Source: Puniceicoccaceae bacterium K14
GTDB lineage: Bacteria; Verrucomicrobiota; Verrucomicrobiia; Opitutales; Opitutaceae
Direction of reading: 5' to 3'
Length of the DNA stretch: 34,940 nt
NCBI GenBank assembly: GCA_022538095.1
Contig: JAKYXN010000055.1
Coordinates: 1 to 34,940, forward strand
Part shown: piece after piece, positions 1 to 7,811 of the stretch
Layout of the letters: every line of letters starts with the position of its first letter
Position numbering within the stretch: the first letter of the stretch is position 1
The notes under the pieces: generated by a model
What the model was told of the DNA's origin: nothing
The model's input: only the letters and a program-made list of their open reading frames with translations
Database searches by the model: none
Made by a program: the position numbers and the translations under genes

Positions 1-61
1 CATGCTTAACGGTTTCATGGAAGAGGCACCCTAACTGCTTTTTGAGAAAAAGCGCTATTAA

Positions 62-574
62 AATGCGACTATTTTAAAGAAAGTTGCTCTAGAAGAACTT
101 CCGGAAAATTCTTCCGCTGGAATTGGCTCCGGGGTTGTTTTTCATTTCAACGGTCGAGAAAGAGGGACAGGACGCTACCACCCCGTTTTCTTTCAACTAT
201 TCTCCAATGGAACGGGAATCCTGCAAAACGCAAATAACTCTGAAGGAGTCAATCCCGCCACGGACGAAATTGTCGATATCGATTTCGGCGAAGAGTACAT
301 CACTCATCTAAGTTTCGACCCTACGAAAGTAACCATCGCAGAGCTCTTACTCGTACCCACGAGTATTCAAATATCGGAACAAAACAATAATTTCGAAATC
401 AGTTTTAAGACGCAAGAGGGCTACCAATACCAACTCCAGCATTCTTCAGACCTCGTAAGGTGGACTAACAGTGGGTCCCCTCTCCTCAGTGATAGTTTGC
501 AAACACAACGGGTCACAATTTTTCAATACAATCCAGACTCAGACTTTTATCGAGTCGAGCGTTCCGAATATTGA
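62..574 (+). pseudogene. C-terminal remnant of a secreted protein, no start codon
   Basis: An open frame of about 170 codons ends in TGA at 572-574. Its frame is closed upstream by TAA at 59-61 and again at 32-34, and I find no convincing start codon with a ribosome binding site. The translation is coding-like. Its last 50 residues carry the pattern YQLQHSSDLVRW followed near the end by DFYRVE, which I know as a common C-terminal module of large secreted Verrucomicrobiota proteins. I infer the 3' end of a larger exported protein whose 5' part is lost or lies out of frame beyond the window edge. Function is unknown. It could also be an intact gene disrupted by a sequencing error upstream. Confidence 0.45.
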
Positions 575-623
575 CCATATTGGTATCCTATAGCCTCTTT
601 CGCTTGCACAAAGTCCGAAAAAG

Positions 624-1013
624 ATGATCACTCCTCTCTCGACTATGCGGAAAATAGCAACGGCACTGATCATTTTTGTATCATTAGAACATTTGGGCTT
701 TCTCATTATGGAGATGTTTTTTTGGCAGACGCCCTTCGTTCAAAAAGTATTTGGAGTATCGCCTGAACTCGCTGCTGAATCGGGTTTCATGGCGGCAAAC
801 CAGGGCCTTTATAACGGTTTCTTATCCATCGGTTTACTATGGGGACTGGTAGCTCAGAAAAAGGATGTCATCCTATTTTTTCTCCTTTGCGTAATCGTTG
901 CAGGGATATTTGGCGCTATCACAGTTAAACCCACTGTTTTCGTGGCGCAATCCGTTCCCGCGATAATGGCTCTGATTCTCTCTCTTTTATCAGCAAAAGA
1001 TTCAAAGTATTAG
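624..1013 (+). CDS. DUF1304-family small integral membrane protein
   Basis: A 129-residue protein with four hydrophobic segments (roughly residues 10-30, 58-78, 82-100 and 104-123). It resembles the DUF1304 family: an EH-x-x-F-type motif in the first helix (LEHLGFLIMEMFFW) and the family signature NQGLYNGFL near residues 58-66. The family's usual length is 110-130 residues, so it appears complete. No biochemical role is established for DUF1304. The ATG at 624 is taken as start; a second ATG at 645 (MRKIATAL) would give a shorter but still plausible first helix, and neither has a strong ribosome binding site. It stands alone between two gene remnants, which gives no functional hint. Confidence 0.8.
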   Translation: MITPLSTMRKIATALIIFVSLEHLGFLIMEMFFWQTPFVQKVFGVSPELAAESGFMAANQGLYNGFLSIGLLWGLVAQKKDVILFFLLCVIVAGIFGAITVKPTVFVAQSVPAIMALILSLLSAKDSKY

Positions 1014-1136
1014 TTCAGACAATAGAATGGCTCAATATTTTGGCCTAATCGACCAACCCGTTGTAATTATATAACACTACACATCGGAATCGAATTTCGT
1101 TTAAGTCGAATATTGCAATTTTTCGGGCCTAATCGC
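1014..1136. other. intergenic stretch, nothing recognised
   Basis: About 120 bases between the DUF1304 gene and the acetamidase remnant. I see no hairpin with a T tract, no tRNA and no coding frame here. Confidence 0.4.
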
Positions 1137-1223
1137 TTAGGTCTCGATTTGGTCGATAATCGCTTCCAGCAGATAACCCGTGATCGTCGTCATGGGTACG
1201 TTTACTAACTGGCTTACATTCAG
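1137..1223 (-). pseudogene. C-terminal fragment of a second acetamidase/formamidase
   Basis: Read on the minus strand this stretch translates to LNVSQLVNVPMTTITGYL, then LEAIIDQIET and a TAA stop at 1137-1139. The C-terminus of the intact acetamidase at 4375-5304 reads LKVSQLVNVPMTTITGYL, then PEAIFD. The match is also visible at base level (for example GTCGTCATGGG in both). Similarity fades just above 1223. It is a decayed paralogous copy; its other surviving piece is at 2524-2597, beyond the gene at 1295-2518. Confidence 0.85.
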
Positions 1224-1294
1224 TCTATCGCTATAATAGAAATAAATTTTTGTTCGAGCTTGGCATGCCCACCTCTCTTCTACAAAAAAAGATT

Positions 1295-2518
1295 ATGCCT
1301 GCGCTTAAACACTCCCGTCGCCGTTTTCTTGCACTCGCCTCTGCCCTCGGAATCGGCATTGCTCCAAAGCGAATTTTAGGCCAGAGCGAAACTGATCTAA
1401 CCTATATCTACTCCTCGGAAAAACGGTTTTCTACCAAAGAGGGAGACTCCATACTTAAGATTTCCACAGAAGCCAAAACAAGTGGAGGAGCCTCAACTCT
1501 CACCAAAATTTCGGTCGAAATTTCAATACCATTCCCCGATCTCATTTCAGGCTTCATCACTGAAATTCGCTGGCTCGGGCCAGACAACTCCTCTGGAGCT
1601 TATCGAGATGTGGCAATCCGTTCTTTGGTCAGTGCACTCAGGAAAGACAATCCGTGCGTGACGCTAGCCTTTAACCTTGTCGACAACCAAGGAGTATGGG
1701 ACTTGCCAAACGAACTCGGTAAAATCAGAATTCCCTACGCAACTGTGGGCGTTTTGCGAGAAGATACGGACGCCTTATTCGAACGGGATAAGTACCTCAT
1801 CAAAAAGATCATTGAAGACGATATTTCTGCTGAGCGGAATCTACCTGACGGCGAATACCGGATGGAATTAGGCGAAATCCATATCGAAGACGCCACGGAA
1901 ACTACTTCTCCCACTCAGCAGTTAGCCTTTTCCGAATATGGGAAAAAATCACCGAGCGGGGTCGATAGCCACGGAATCTACACAACCACGTCCCTTCGCA
2001 AATCGTCTCTACAAAACGCCTCAAAAATCTCGCTGCAATTCAACCGCGTGCGAGCTGAAAAATTTGAAAGACTGGCTCCCATTCGCACTATCCCCATACG
2101 CTCTATCAATGAAATTTTAGCCGGTATTGGGGCCGAACTCAAAGCTCACCAAACGGCCCACGAAAATGGCGAGGCCAAAATTAAGCCAGCGGCCGGTTGC
2201 ACGATTAGCACGGCGGTGTGCGAAGTGATAGGGCTTCCAGACGACTGCTTTGAGTTGCGCACATTGCGGGCCTATCGAGATGAATGTTTGGATACAAAAG
2301 AAGTAGAAACCTACCAAACCTGGTCGACACATCTTTTGGGAAATCCATTCTTTTCTACCCCAAAAGGATTTACTGCTCTCAAGCGCTTTTATTGGAAAAC
2401 GATAATTCCCGCAGTTGGGCTGCGTATCTTAGGGCTAAACAGCCGCGTCTACCGCCGCTACAAAATAGGTGTTGCCAATCTCGACCGAGAGCTCAGTACC
2501 CATTCCCCCAACAAGTGA
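1295..2518 (+). CDS. Tat-exported protein of unknown function with a CFI/CYI-box-like C-terminus
   Basis: A protein of about 407 residues. The ATG at 1295 gives the N-terminus MPALKHSRRRFLALAS, a good twin-arginine signal (SRRRFL followed by a hydrophobic stretch and a polar GQSE cleavage region), so I infer Tat export. Earlier in-frame starts (ATG 1265, TTG 1250) only lengthen the n-region. The middle (residues 35-300) matches nothing I recognise. The C-terminal 110 residues (CTISTAVCEVIGLPDDCFEL, then RTLRAYRDECL, then FYWKTIIPAVGLRIL) resemble the CFI/CYI-box C-terminal domain, normally C-[FY]-I-A-T-A ... E-L-R-x-[FY]-R-D ... Y-Y-x-x-S-P. This copy has extra cysteines and a longer insert before the aromatic segment. 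It lies precisely between two fragments of a dead acetamidase gene, with only a few bases of spacer on the right, so it probably arrived by insertion or rearrangement. Confidence 0.75.
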   Translation: MPALKHSRRRFLALASALGIGIAPKRILGQSETDLTYIYSSEKRFSTKEGDSILKISTEAKTSGGASTLTKISVEISIPFPDLISGFITEIRWLGPDNSSGAYRDVAIRSLVSALRKDNPCVTLAFNLVDNQGVWDLPNELGKIRIPYATVGVLREDTDALFERDKYLIKKIIEDDISAERNLPDGEYRMELGEIHIEDATETTSPTQQLAFSEYGKKSPSGVDSHGIYTTTSLRKSSLQNASKISLQFNRVRAEKFERLAPIRTIPIRSINEILAGIGAELKAHQTAHENGEAKIKPAAGCTISTAVCEVIGLPDDCFELRTLRAYRDECLDTKEVETYQTWSTHLLGNPFFSTPKGFTALKRFYWKTIIPAVGLRILGLNSRVYRRYKIGVANLDRELSTHSPNK

Positions 2519-2523
2519 TCGAG

Positions 2524-2597
2524 TTCCATTCCATTGATACATACCTCTCCGCTCCCTTGTACCACACGGCTATCGTCTCTGCCAATCTCACCCACAA
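2524..2597 (-). pseudogene. internal fragment of the second acetamidase/formamidase
   Basis: On the minus strand one frame reads GRDDSRVVQGSGEVCINGME, matching AGDSHAAQGDGEVCINGME of the intact acetamidase (plus-strand bases about 4700-4765). Homology stops abruptly at about 2524, six bases from the stop codon of the gene at 1295-2518. On the other side it stops at about 2597, where the CreB-like remnant begins. No frame extends it into a full protein. Confidence 0.8.
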
Positions 2598-2599
2598 GA

Positions 2600-2872
2600 T
2601 TCTATCGATTTCTTCGTCTCGAGCGGTGAGAAAGATAATCGAAATTTCGGATACTTTTCGAATTTGCTTACACAGTACGAATCGCGAGGAAATCGGGTAA
2701 TCCGACATCGAGAATAATCAACGAATAGTCCTTTGACTCCAGCGACTGTAAAGCCTTCTCCCCCGGCCGACACCCACTCACACGCAAAGCCCTCCTGCTT
2801 CAAACCAAAAGCAATATTATCCACGATAGAAGGTTCGTCTTCGACAATCAAAATTCGGGCTGAGGGGTGCAT
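2600..2872 (-). pseudogene. creB: truncated, frameshifted CreB-like response regulator
   Basis: The minus-strand reading begins MHPSARILIVEDEPSIVDNI at 2872, a typical receiver-domain N-terminus with its acidic pair. It then needs two frame changes. The first is in a run of five G (plus bases 2760-2764), after which it reads ALQSLESKDYSLIILDVGLPD with the phospho-acceptor Asp. The second is near 2683, after which it reads VLCKQIRKVSEISIIFLTAR and then DEEIDRIL. The wording is that of CreB-type OmpR-family regulators. It ends at about 2600, before the rest of the receiver domain and the whole DNA-binding domain, and runs directly into acetamidase-derived sequence. It therefore cannot make a working regulator. 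The frameshifts alone might be sequencing errors, but the truncation is not. Confidence 0.8.
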
Positions 2873-3301
2873 TTTTCGATTTGCGCGTAACCCCACATCC
2901 ACTGGCAAGCACAGAGAGTTACGCGAGGGAATAGGATTTCTAGCTAAAGTCGGTGGAATAACATTTCGATTATCCTTCAAGTGGGAGACTCTTACGGCTC
3001 AGGAGCTTGCAATACTCGCAAGACCCAAGCTTGAGACAACGATAGATCAATCATTCCAATTTCGTAGTATATATTCAAATACGAAATCAAAACAAAATTC
3101 AGGGCCACCTCATATATAAAAACCAAGCAATACTCGATTCACTTGGGAAACGCCGTGGCCCAAAGACATCAGACTTCGCTCTGTCTGGCTTTCGATCTAT
3201 TTCATCTAGAATTAGATGTTATCACGTTTACCAAATAAACGAATTCTCCATTTACAAAAAGTACTGAATCAGGCTTTTACTTAGAAATTTACCATTATTA
3301 A
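2873..3301. other. intergenic region without a recognised gene
   Basis: About 430 bases between the CreB-like remnant and the AT-rich upstream region of the beta-helix gene. Short open frames exist here but none gives a recognisable protein. A short imperfect hairpin (CAGAC ... GTCTG, around 3168-3186) has no T tract. I see no RNA gene. Confidence 0.4.
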
Positions 3302-3372
3302 AATAAGTGTTAATACTTATTCAAAGATGGCACTTAAACAAAAATTAAGCATCAATACTTAGTTATTAACAC
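3302..3372. promoter_or_regulatory. AT-rich inverted repeats upstream of the beta-helix gene
   Basis: Two overlapping symmetric signals. A perfect 7-bp dyad AATAAGT-gttaat-ACTTATT lies at 3302-3321. GTGTTAATA at 3307-3315 is matched by its exact complement TATTAACAC at 3364-3372. They sit 37-107 bases upstream of the ATG at 3409. They may be operator sites; the AT richness makes chance symmetry more likely than usual. Confidence 0.3.
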
Positions 3373-3408
3373 AGTAACTTGATTTTCAAATATAACCTAA
3401 AATAAAAA

Positions 3409-4188
3409 ATGATACATAAAGCAAAATTCATTCTACTATTAACTTCAATTCTGACTTGCGTTTTTGCTGCATCAGCCGACCAACCGATAGGAGGAATTAT
3501 CACCGAAGACATTACACTTAGCGTGCCTTCGGATTTCGCCACTATTCAAGAAGCTTTAGATTGGATCGACGCGAGAACCATATCAAACAAAGCGATAGTC
3601 GACATACAAATAGAAGATGGCACCTACAACAACTACCAAACCATAGTAATCGATCTCACGTATGGAAAACAAGTACACATAATTGGAAACCCATCCAACC
3701 CTGGAAACGTAGTGATAAACTTTTCCGACTCAACAAATGGGATCTCGCTAACCAACGGGAACGTGCTTGGAAAGATGGAAGGTATAACACTAAACGCAGG
3801 AGCAATACCAGGTTCTTCCACTGGCATAATCGCCACCAAAAATGCGACATTCATCGGATCGAATTTAGTGATCAATGGATTTTACAGGGGCGTTCTTTGT
3901 CAATGGGAAGCCTGTATTGAAATCCCAAACTCAGATATCAAAAACAGCATTTACATGGGAATAGACGCTTGGGGAGCAACAATACTAGCAACCAATTCTT
4001 CTGTAACCGGAGGTGGTAACAATGGAGTGTACGCCCACGCAAATTCCCAAATACTGATAAACAATGGTACTGTCACAGGAAATAGTGGAACGAGCCTATA
4101 TGCGATTCAATGCTCCTATATTCTCGCGTCCGGCACGACAATTGACAACAAATACGCGAGTGCAAATTCTGAAATAAGTCACCCTTAG
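3409..4188 (+). CDS. secreted right-handed beta-helix (pectin-lyase-like) protein
   Basis: A 259-residue protein with an N-terminal signal peptide (MIHKAKFILLLTSILTCVFA, then ASAD). Just after it comes VPSDFATIQEALDWID, which matches the opening of pectinesterase/pectin-lyase-like folds (x-V-P-x-D-[FY]-x-T-I-Q-x-A). The rest is made of short strand-turn units typical of a parallel beta-helix (IQIEDGTYNN, VHIIGNPSNPGNVVI, GITLNAG, TGIIATKNATFIGSNLVING, NNGVYAHANSQILINNGTVTG). I see no convincing catalytic Asp pair or Arg of a true pectin esterase, so enzymatic activity is uncertain; it may be an adhesin or carbohydrate-binding surface protein. It is monocistronic and clearly more AT-rich than its neighbours, which with the nearby gene remnants suggests acquired DNA. 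Confidence 0.7.
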   Translation: MIHKAKFILLLTSILTCVFAASADQPIGGIITEDITLSVPSDFATIQEALDWIDARTISNKAIVDIQIEDGTYNNYQTIVIDLTYGKQVHIIGNPSNPGNVVINFSDSTNGISLTNGNVLGKMEGITLNAGAIPGSSTGIIATKNATFIGSNLVINGFYRGVLCQWEACIEIPNSDIKNSIYMGIDAWGATILATNSSVTGGGNNGVYAHANSQILINNGTVTGNSGTSLYAIQCSYILASGTTIDNKYASANSEISHP

Positions 4189-4243
4189 AACCTTCTCGAA
4201 TAGAGATGCCTCAGAAGTACAAATTGTTGCAATTATAATTTTG

Positions 4244-4267
4244 AGTGCTCCGTTAATCCGGAGCACT
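4244..4267. terminator. hairpin between convergent genes
   Basis: A perfect 9-bp stem (AGTGCTCCG / CGGAGCACT) with a 6-base loop lies between the convergent beta-helix gene and the acetamidase gene. Neither side has a long T run, so termination may be weak. Confidence 0.5.
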
Positions 4268-4374
4268 ATATCAGTGCTCAGGCAGAAGAGACTTATGAAT
4301 TCTAGCCATAGACGACTCTGATTTTTTTCGAGCGAGTATTCAGAGTTTCGGTAAGTATCAGCCCCTTTTTCGAT

Positions 4375-5304
4375 TTAATCGAAAATCGCTTCGGGTAAAT
4401 AACCGGTAATCGTCGTCATGGGGACATTTACCAATTGGCTCACCTTCAAATCCAAAACGACAGAGCAAGTGATATACGCTTGCTCCTGACTTAGCCCTAC
4501 GCGGCCGATCAAATAATCAATGGCCCGAAGCACCACCCGTTTACAAGCCGTTCGAGGATCTTCGTCCGATTCAACGAACGCATGAAAAGGCTTTGCAGCG
4601 TAGCGAGGCGATATTAGTTCGCCAGGCGTTTGAATGTAAGGTCCCGCTAATGGCGTATCCTTTATCAGGTCCACCTTGAATGTCACTGACATTGGTGCCT
4701 CCATTCCATTGATACACACCTCTCCATCGCCTTGGGCGGCGTGGCTATCGCCCGCGCACAACCCCGCTCCTGGGATAGAAACTGGCAAAAACAAGGTTGA
4801 ACCTGCGGTCAGATGTTTCACATCCATATTCCCGCCGAAAGGTCCAGGAGGCCGCGTGCGGAACTCGCCTTCATCCGCTCGTTGCAAACCAATAATTCCG
4901 CAGAAAGGACGCAAATCGAGTGTGAGTCCTGGCATGGATTTGGTTTGGTTGCCCTCTAATTTCCAAATGTGCAAATAATGCTCTTTTACGAATCCTTCCA
5001 ATAAACCTCTTACTGGGTGTAAGCAGGTCCAAGCCCACCCTTCGTGTTGGTATTCCTGGATTTCAATTTTAAGCTGATCCCCAGGTTCGGCTCCAGCAAT
5101 GGCAACCGGCCCCGTCAAGGCGTGAATTAAATCCGAATCGATTCGGCCAAACTCCTCCCCGGTCATTTCAGGATGAACTTGTCCATCGCTGGCATCATTC
5201 ATTGCAAGAGTTATTGTATCGCCCGCCTCAATCGTCACACGTGGCTCATAAGCACGATTCCAACGATTATATGTAATAGATCTATCTAAAGAATGATGAG
5301 CCAT
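4375..5304 (-). CDS. acetamidase/formamidase family protein
   Basis: A 309-residue protein of the FmdA/AmdA family, whose characterised members hydrolyse formamide or short-chain amides to ammonia and the acid. Visible family signatures are NRWNRAYEPRVTIEAGDTI at the N-terminus, the central glycine-rich block NMDVKHLTAGSTLFLPV, and the block AGLCAGDSHAAQGDGEVCIN, followed by the C-terminal VNVPMTTITGYLPE. Length is normal for the short bacterial form. The start ATG lies 25 bases after the TPR gene stop, so it may be read through from the TonB operon, although its substrate link to that system is unknown. No signal peptide is seen, so it is probably cytoplasmic. A second, broken copy is preserved in two pieces at 1137-1223 and 2524-2597. 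Confidence 0.88.
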   Translation of the reverse strand: MAHHSLDRSITYNRWNRAYEPRVTIEAGDTITLAMNDASDGQVHPEMTGEEFGRIDSDLIHALTGPVAIAGAEPGDQLKIEIQEYQHEGWAWTCLHPVRGLLEGFVKEHYLHIWKLEGNQTKSMPGLTLDLRPFCGIIGLQRADEGEFRTRPPGPFGGNMDVKHLTAGSTLFLPVSIPGAGLCAGDSHAAQGDGEVCINGMEAPMSVTFKVDLIKDTPLAGPYIQTPGELISPRYAAKPFHAFVESDEDPRTACKRVVLRAIDYLIGRVGLSQEQAYITCSVVLDLKVSQLVNVPMTTITGYLPEAIFD

Positions 5305-5329
5305 ATTGAGCGGAGAGTATTGGAGTATC

Positions 5330-6697
5330 TTAGCTCGACTTCAAGACAGATTCCAACTGCGAAATGTAGTCATCCAAATAAGGCTTCGGATCAAGCGAAT
5401 TGGCCCGTTTCAAATGATTAACCGCCGACTGGTAATTTTTAAGAGAGACCTCCATCCGCGCCAGTGCGATTAAGGCTTGCGGCTCGAAGCCCTTTACCTT
5501 CGAAGCTCTTTCGTATTGAAGCATCGCTTTCTCTACATCGCTCGCACCTCTATAGTAATCCCCCAGAGATATCAGAGCTTTTCCATTAAGCGGATCCTTG
5601 GATACGATATCCTCTAAAATCGTAGCAGCTTTTGCCATATCGCCATCAGACATAGCAGAGCTCGCTTTGATATTTAAGATAGCTAGCTCATCCTCCGGCG
5701 AAACTGAGCTTCCGTATGAATCCGTAATACTGTCCGCAAGCTCAGCCGACTCCTTAATCGCTCCTCGTAAGGCAAGTCCTTCTGCGACCCGTAGTAGCTT
5801 CGATACCGGCAATTCTCCACTGTCTATTGCTACTTTATATCGTTCCAAAGCTCTTCTAGGGAGCCCTTCATTGAGCAATAAATCGCCGAGGAGAGTAAGC
5901 CCTTGTGGTGATAAATTGTTCATACGAGAAACAAGCTCTAAGTTCGCTAAAGCCTTATTATACTCGCGGTCATTCATGAACGCGTTTGCCTGCATCATCC
6001 AAAAATTGGCCTTGCTTGGATCCATCTCAATAAGGTCCGACAACATTCCAATAGCTTCACTATCCATCCCCATATCGAGAAGAGAGTTAAGTTTCCCCAG
6101 GCGCCAGTCGTCACTATCGGGTTGAAACAGAAGGGCTTGACGATACGAATCAAGAGCTTGAGAACTCACGCCTGTATTCAAGTAGCTGTACCCAAGTAGG
6201 CCATATAGCGTTCCATTACCTCCACCAATTTCAATGGCTTTGGTTAGCAAAGGTTTCGCTTCTTCATACTCTCCTTCTTGAACGAGTGCGAAAGAAAGGT
6301 TTTGGTAAGCTCTAAAGAAGTTAGGAAATTTCTTAATGGCTGTCTCGTAATTTTTCTTGGCGTTTTCAAGATCTCCCGTTTGTAAGTACAAACTACCAAT
6401 CGTATAATCAAAAGCAGCAGAGATTTCCGGAGTAAGACTGCTTTCCAATATGCGAATCGCCTCTGAGGGGTTTGAACTCATAAGCTCGGCAACCTCCTGC
6501 ATAATCTCAGATTCCTCACGAGTGATCTTTGGATTGATCTCCATGTCGAAGCCGTAACTTCCTAGGAATCGCTTTTTAAACTCAGGATTGTCCCAACTGT
6601 TTTCCGTTAATGGATACACACCATCTGAAGCCGCAAAACTGGGAGTACTAATACTGCAAAATGTGGTGGCTACCAATGAGATAAATAACTTTTTCAT
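5330..6697 (-). CDS. exported tetratricopeptide-repeat protein of the TonB operon
   Basis: A 455-residue protein with a signal peptide (MKKLFISLVATTFCSISTPSFA) followed by about ten TPR-like units from residue 75 to the end (for example AFDYTIGSLYLQTGDLENA, NGTLYGLLGYSYLNTGVSSQ, PLNGKALISLGDYYRGASDV, EPQALIALARMEVSLKNYQS). TPRs form helical scaffolds for protein binding, so a periplasmic scaffold role is likely. It lies 15 bases after tonB, with AAGGA about 10 bases before its ATG, and is the last clear member of the Ton operon. TPR proteins recur with DUF3450/ExbB-extended/TonB systems in other bacteria, which supports a role in assembling or regulating the energising complex. The exact partner is unknown. 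Confidence 0.85.
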   Translation of the reverse strand: MKKLFISLVATTFCSISTPSFAASDGVYPLTENSWDNPEFKKRFLGSYGFDMEINPKITREESEIMQEVAELMSSNPSEAIRILESSLTPEISAAFDYTIGSLYLQTGDLENAKKNYETAIKKFPNFFRAYQNLSFALVQEGEYEEAKPLLTKAIEIGGGNGTLYGLLGYSYLNTGVSSQALDSYRQALLFQPDSDDWRLGKLNSLLDMGMDSEAIGMLSDLIEMDPSKANFWMMQANAFMNDREYNKALANLELVSRMNNLSPQGLTLLGDLLLNEGLPRRALERYKVAIDSGELPVSKLLRVAEGLALRGAIKESAELADSITDSYGSSVSPEDELAILNIKASSAMSDGDMAKAATILEDIVSKDPLNGKALISLGDYYRGASDVEKAMLQYERASKVKGFEPQALIALARMEVSLKNYQSAVNHLKRANSLDPKPYLDDYISQLESVLKSS

Positions 6698-6712
6698 AAT
6701 ACGCGTTTCCTT

Positions 6713-7399
6713 TTAAAATCTAAACCCAATTGGGAAAACATACCGTGCTTTCACCGCTTCTCCGTTTTTCTTAGGAGGCGTCCATATCCACTGCTCAGCT
6801 GTTGCAATCGCTGATTCCTCAAGGGCCCTATCGCTGGACTCGACTACATTCAAAACTTTCGTCTTCCCGTTTTCATCAATCATCACCTCCAAGCGAACAA
6901 GCCCATCGCGACGCTCTTTCTTAAATGCGGTCGGTGGAATCATTTTCACTTGGCGAATCGGCTTAGGACGCTCATCCAAATCTTTGACATCAAAAAGCTG
7001 TAGATCAGCCAACGCATTCGGTTGGTTCTCAAATCCTCCAAAACCAAGACCAGCTGCTTGAGCGTCTCCAATACCTGGATTCATGGCCATCTCAAGTTGA
7101 GCAAGGTCAAGCGGCGGTGGCGGCTCGCGCAATTCTGGTGGAGGCTCTTCCTCCACCTCCGGCTCGGGTGGCTCTTCCAAATCCGGCGGAGACGGAGGAG
7201 GTGGCGGTGCGATATCGAACTCTCGATATTCAATCACCTTTTTCTGAGAACCTGAAATCAATTGTGTGAATGGCAGCAAGACGTATATCGCTAGAACACT
7301 GGCTCCAGCATACGCGATCGCTCGCGCCAAAGCCACATTGAACTTAGTCGGCTTGTACCCGTCGTCGAATCGCGAATCGCTTTTCTTAGAATTCGCCAT
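6713..7399 (-). CDS. tonB: TonB-family energy transducer
   Basis: A 228-residue protein linking the inner-membrane proton-driven ExbB/ExbD motor to outer-membrane receptors. It has a short cytoplasmic N-terminus, one membrane helix at about residues 26-47 (ARAIAYAGASVLAIYVLLPF), a proline/glutamate-rich periplasmic spacer (residues about 63-98, PPPPPSPPDLEEPPEPEVEE onward) and a C-terminal TonB domain (DGLVRLEVMIDENGKTKVLN, then ALEESAIATAEQWIWTPPKKNG, ending YVFPIGFRF). I chose the ATG at 7399, one base after the exbD stop at 7401-7403. Longer readings back to 7456 would overlap exbD and add no domain. The spacer is short and acidic compared with the Lys-Pro-rich E. coli protein. Confidence 0.92.
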   Translation of the reverse strand: MANSKKSDSRFDDGYKPTKFNVALARAIAYAGASVLAIYVLLPFTQLISGSQKKVIEYREFDIAPPPPPSPPDLEEPPEPEVEEEPPPELREPPPPLDLAQLEMAMNPGIGDAQAAGLGFGGFENQPNALADLQLFDVKDLDERPKPIRQVKMIPPTAFKKERRDGLVRLEVMIDENGKTKVLNVVESSDRALEESAIATAEQWIWTPPKKNGEAVKARYVFPIGFRF

Positions 7400-7400
7400 T

Positions 7401-7805
7401 TTAGGAATCAGTCGAAACATTGACTGAAACCGCTCCAGCCAATTTTGCCTCGTCAATCACTCTTATCAAAAGTTCCGTAGTCACCGTTTTATCGGCTTGG
7501 ATAATAACCGGCATTTTTTCTTTCTGTGATAGGCGTTTAACGGTAGAACGCACTCCAGTTGGGCTGATCTCACGTCCACCGTACACAACTTTTCCATTCG
7601 CTGTAATTGCAATTAAAATACTATTTTTTTCTAGATCTTGAGCAGATGATGCCTGTGGCTTATTTACATCCACTCCGGTTTCTTCAACGAACACTGTCGT
7701 TACGATAAAGAAAATCAAAAGAATGAATACCATGTCGATAAGTGGCGAAATATTAATCTCATCCGTGCCTTCGTTGGTATTGGAAAATCTTCGCTTAATA
7801 CTCAT
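7401..7805 (-). CDS. exbD: ExbD/TolR biopolymer transport protein
   Basis: A 134-residue protein, the usual ExbD length. It has a short cytoplasmic N-terminus ([20 protein letters not shown]), one membrane helix ([20 protein letters not shown]) and a periplasmic domain. The Asp in PLIDMVF at the start of the helix is the conserved proton-pathway residue of the family. The periplasmic part carries the typical [10 protein letters not shown] and [20 protein letters not shown] blocks. It starts 6 bases after the exbB stop and ends one base before the tonB start, so translation is probably coupled across the three genes. With ExbB it forms the motor that uses proton-motive force to drive TonB. Confidence 0.93.
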   Translation of the reverse strand: MSIKRRFSNTNEGTDEINISPLIDMVFILLIFFIVTTVFVEETGVDVNKPQASSAQDLEKNSILIAITANGKVVYGGREISPTGVRSTVKRLSQKEKMPVIIQADKTVTTELLIRVIDEAKLAGAVSVNVSTDS

Positions 7806-7811
7806 AAGATT

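Noticed and set aside
2733-3119. 128-codon plus-strand open frame
   Set aside because: Its first half is antisense to the CreB-like remnant and the translation is not protein-like.
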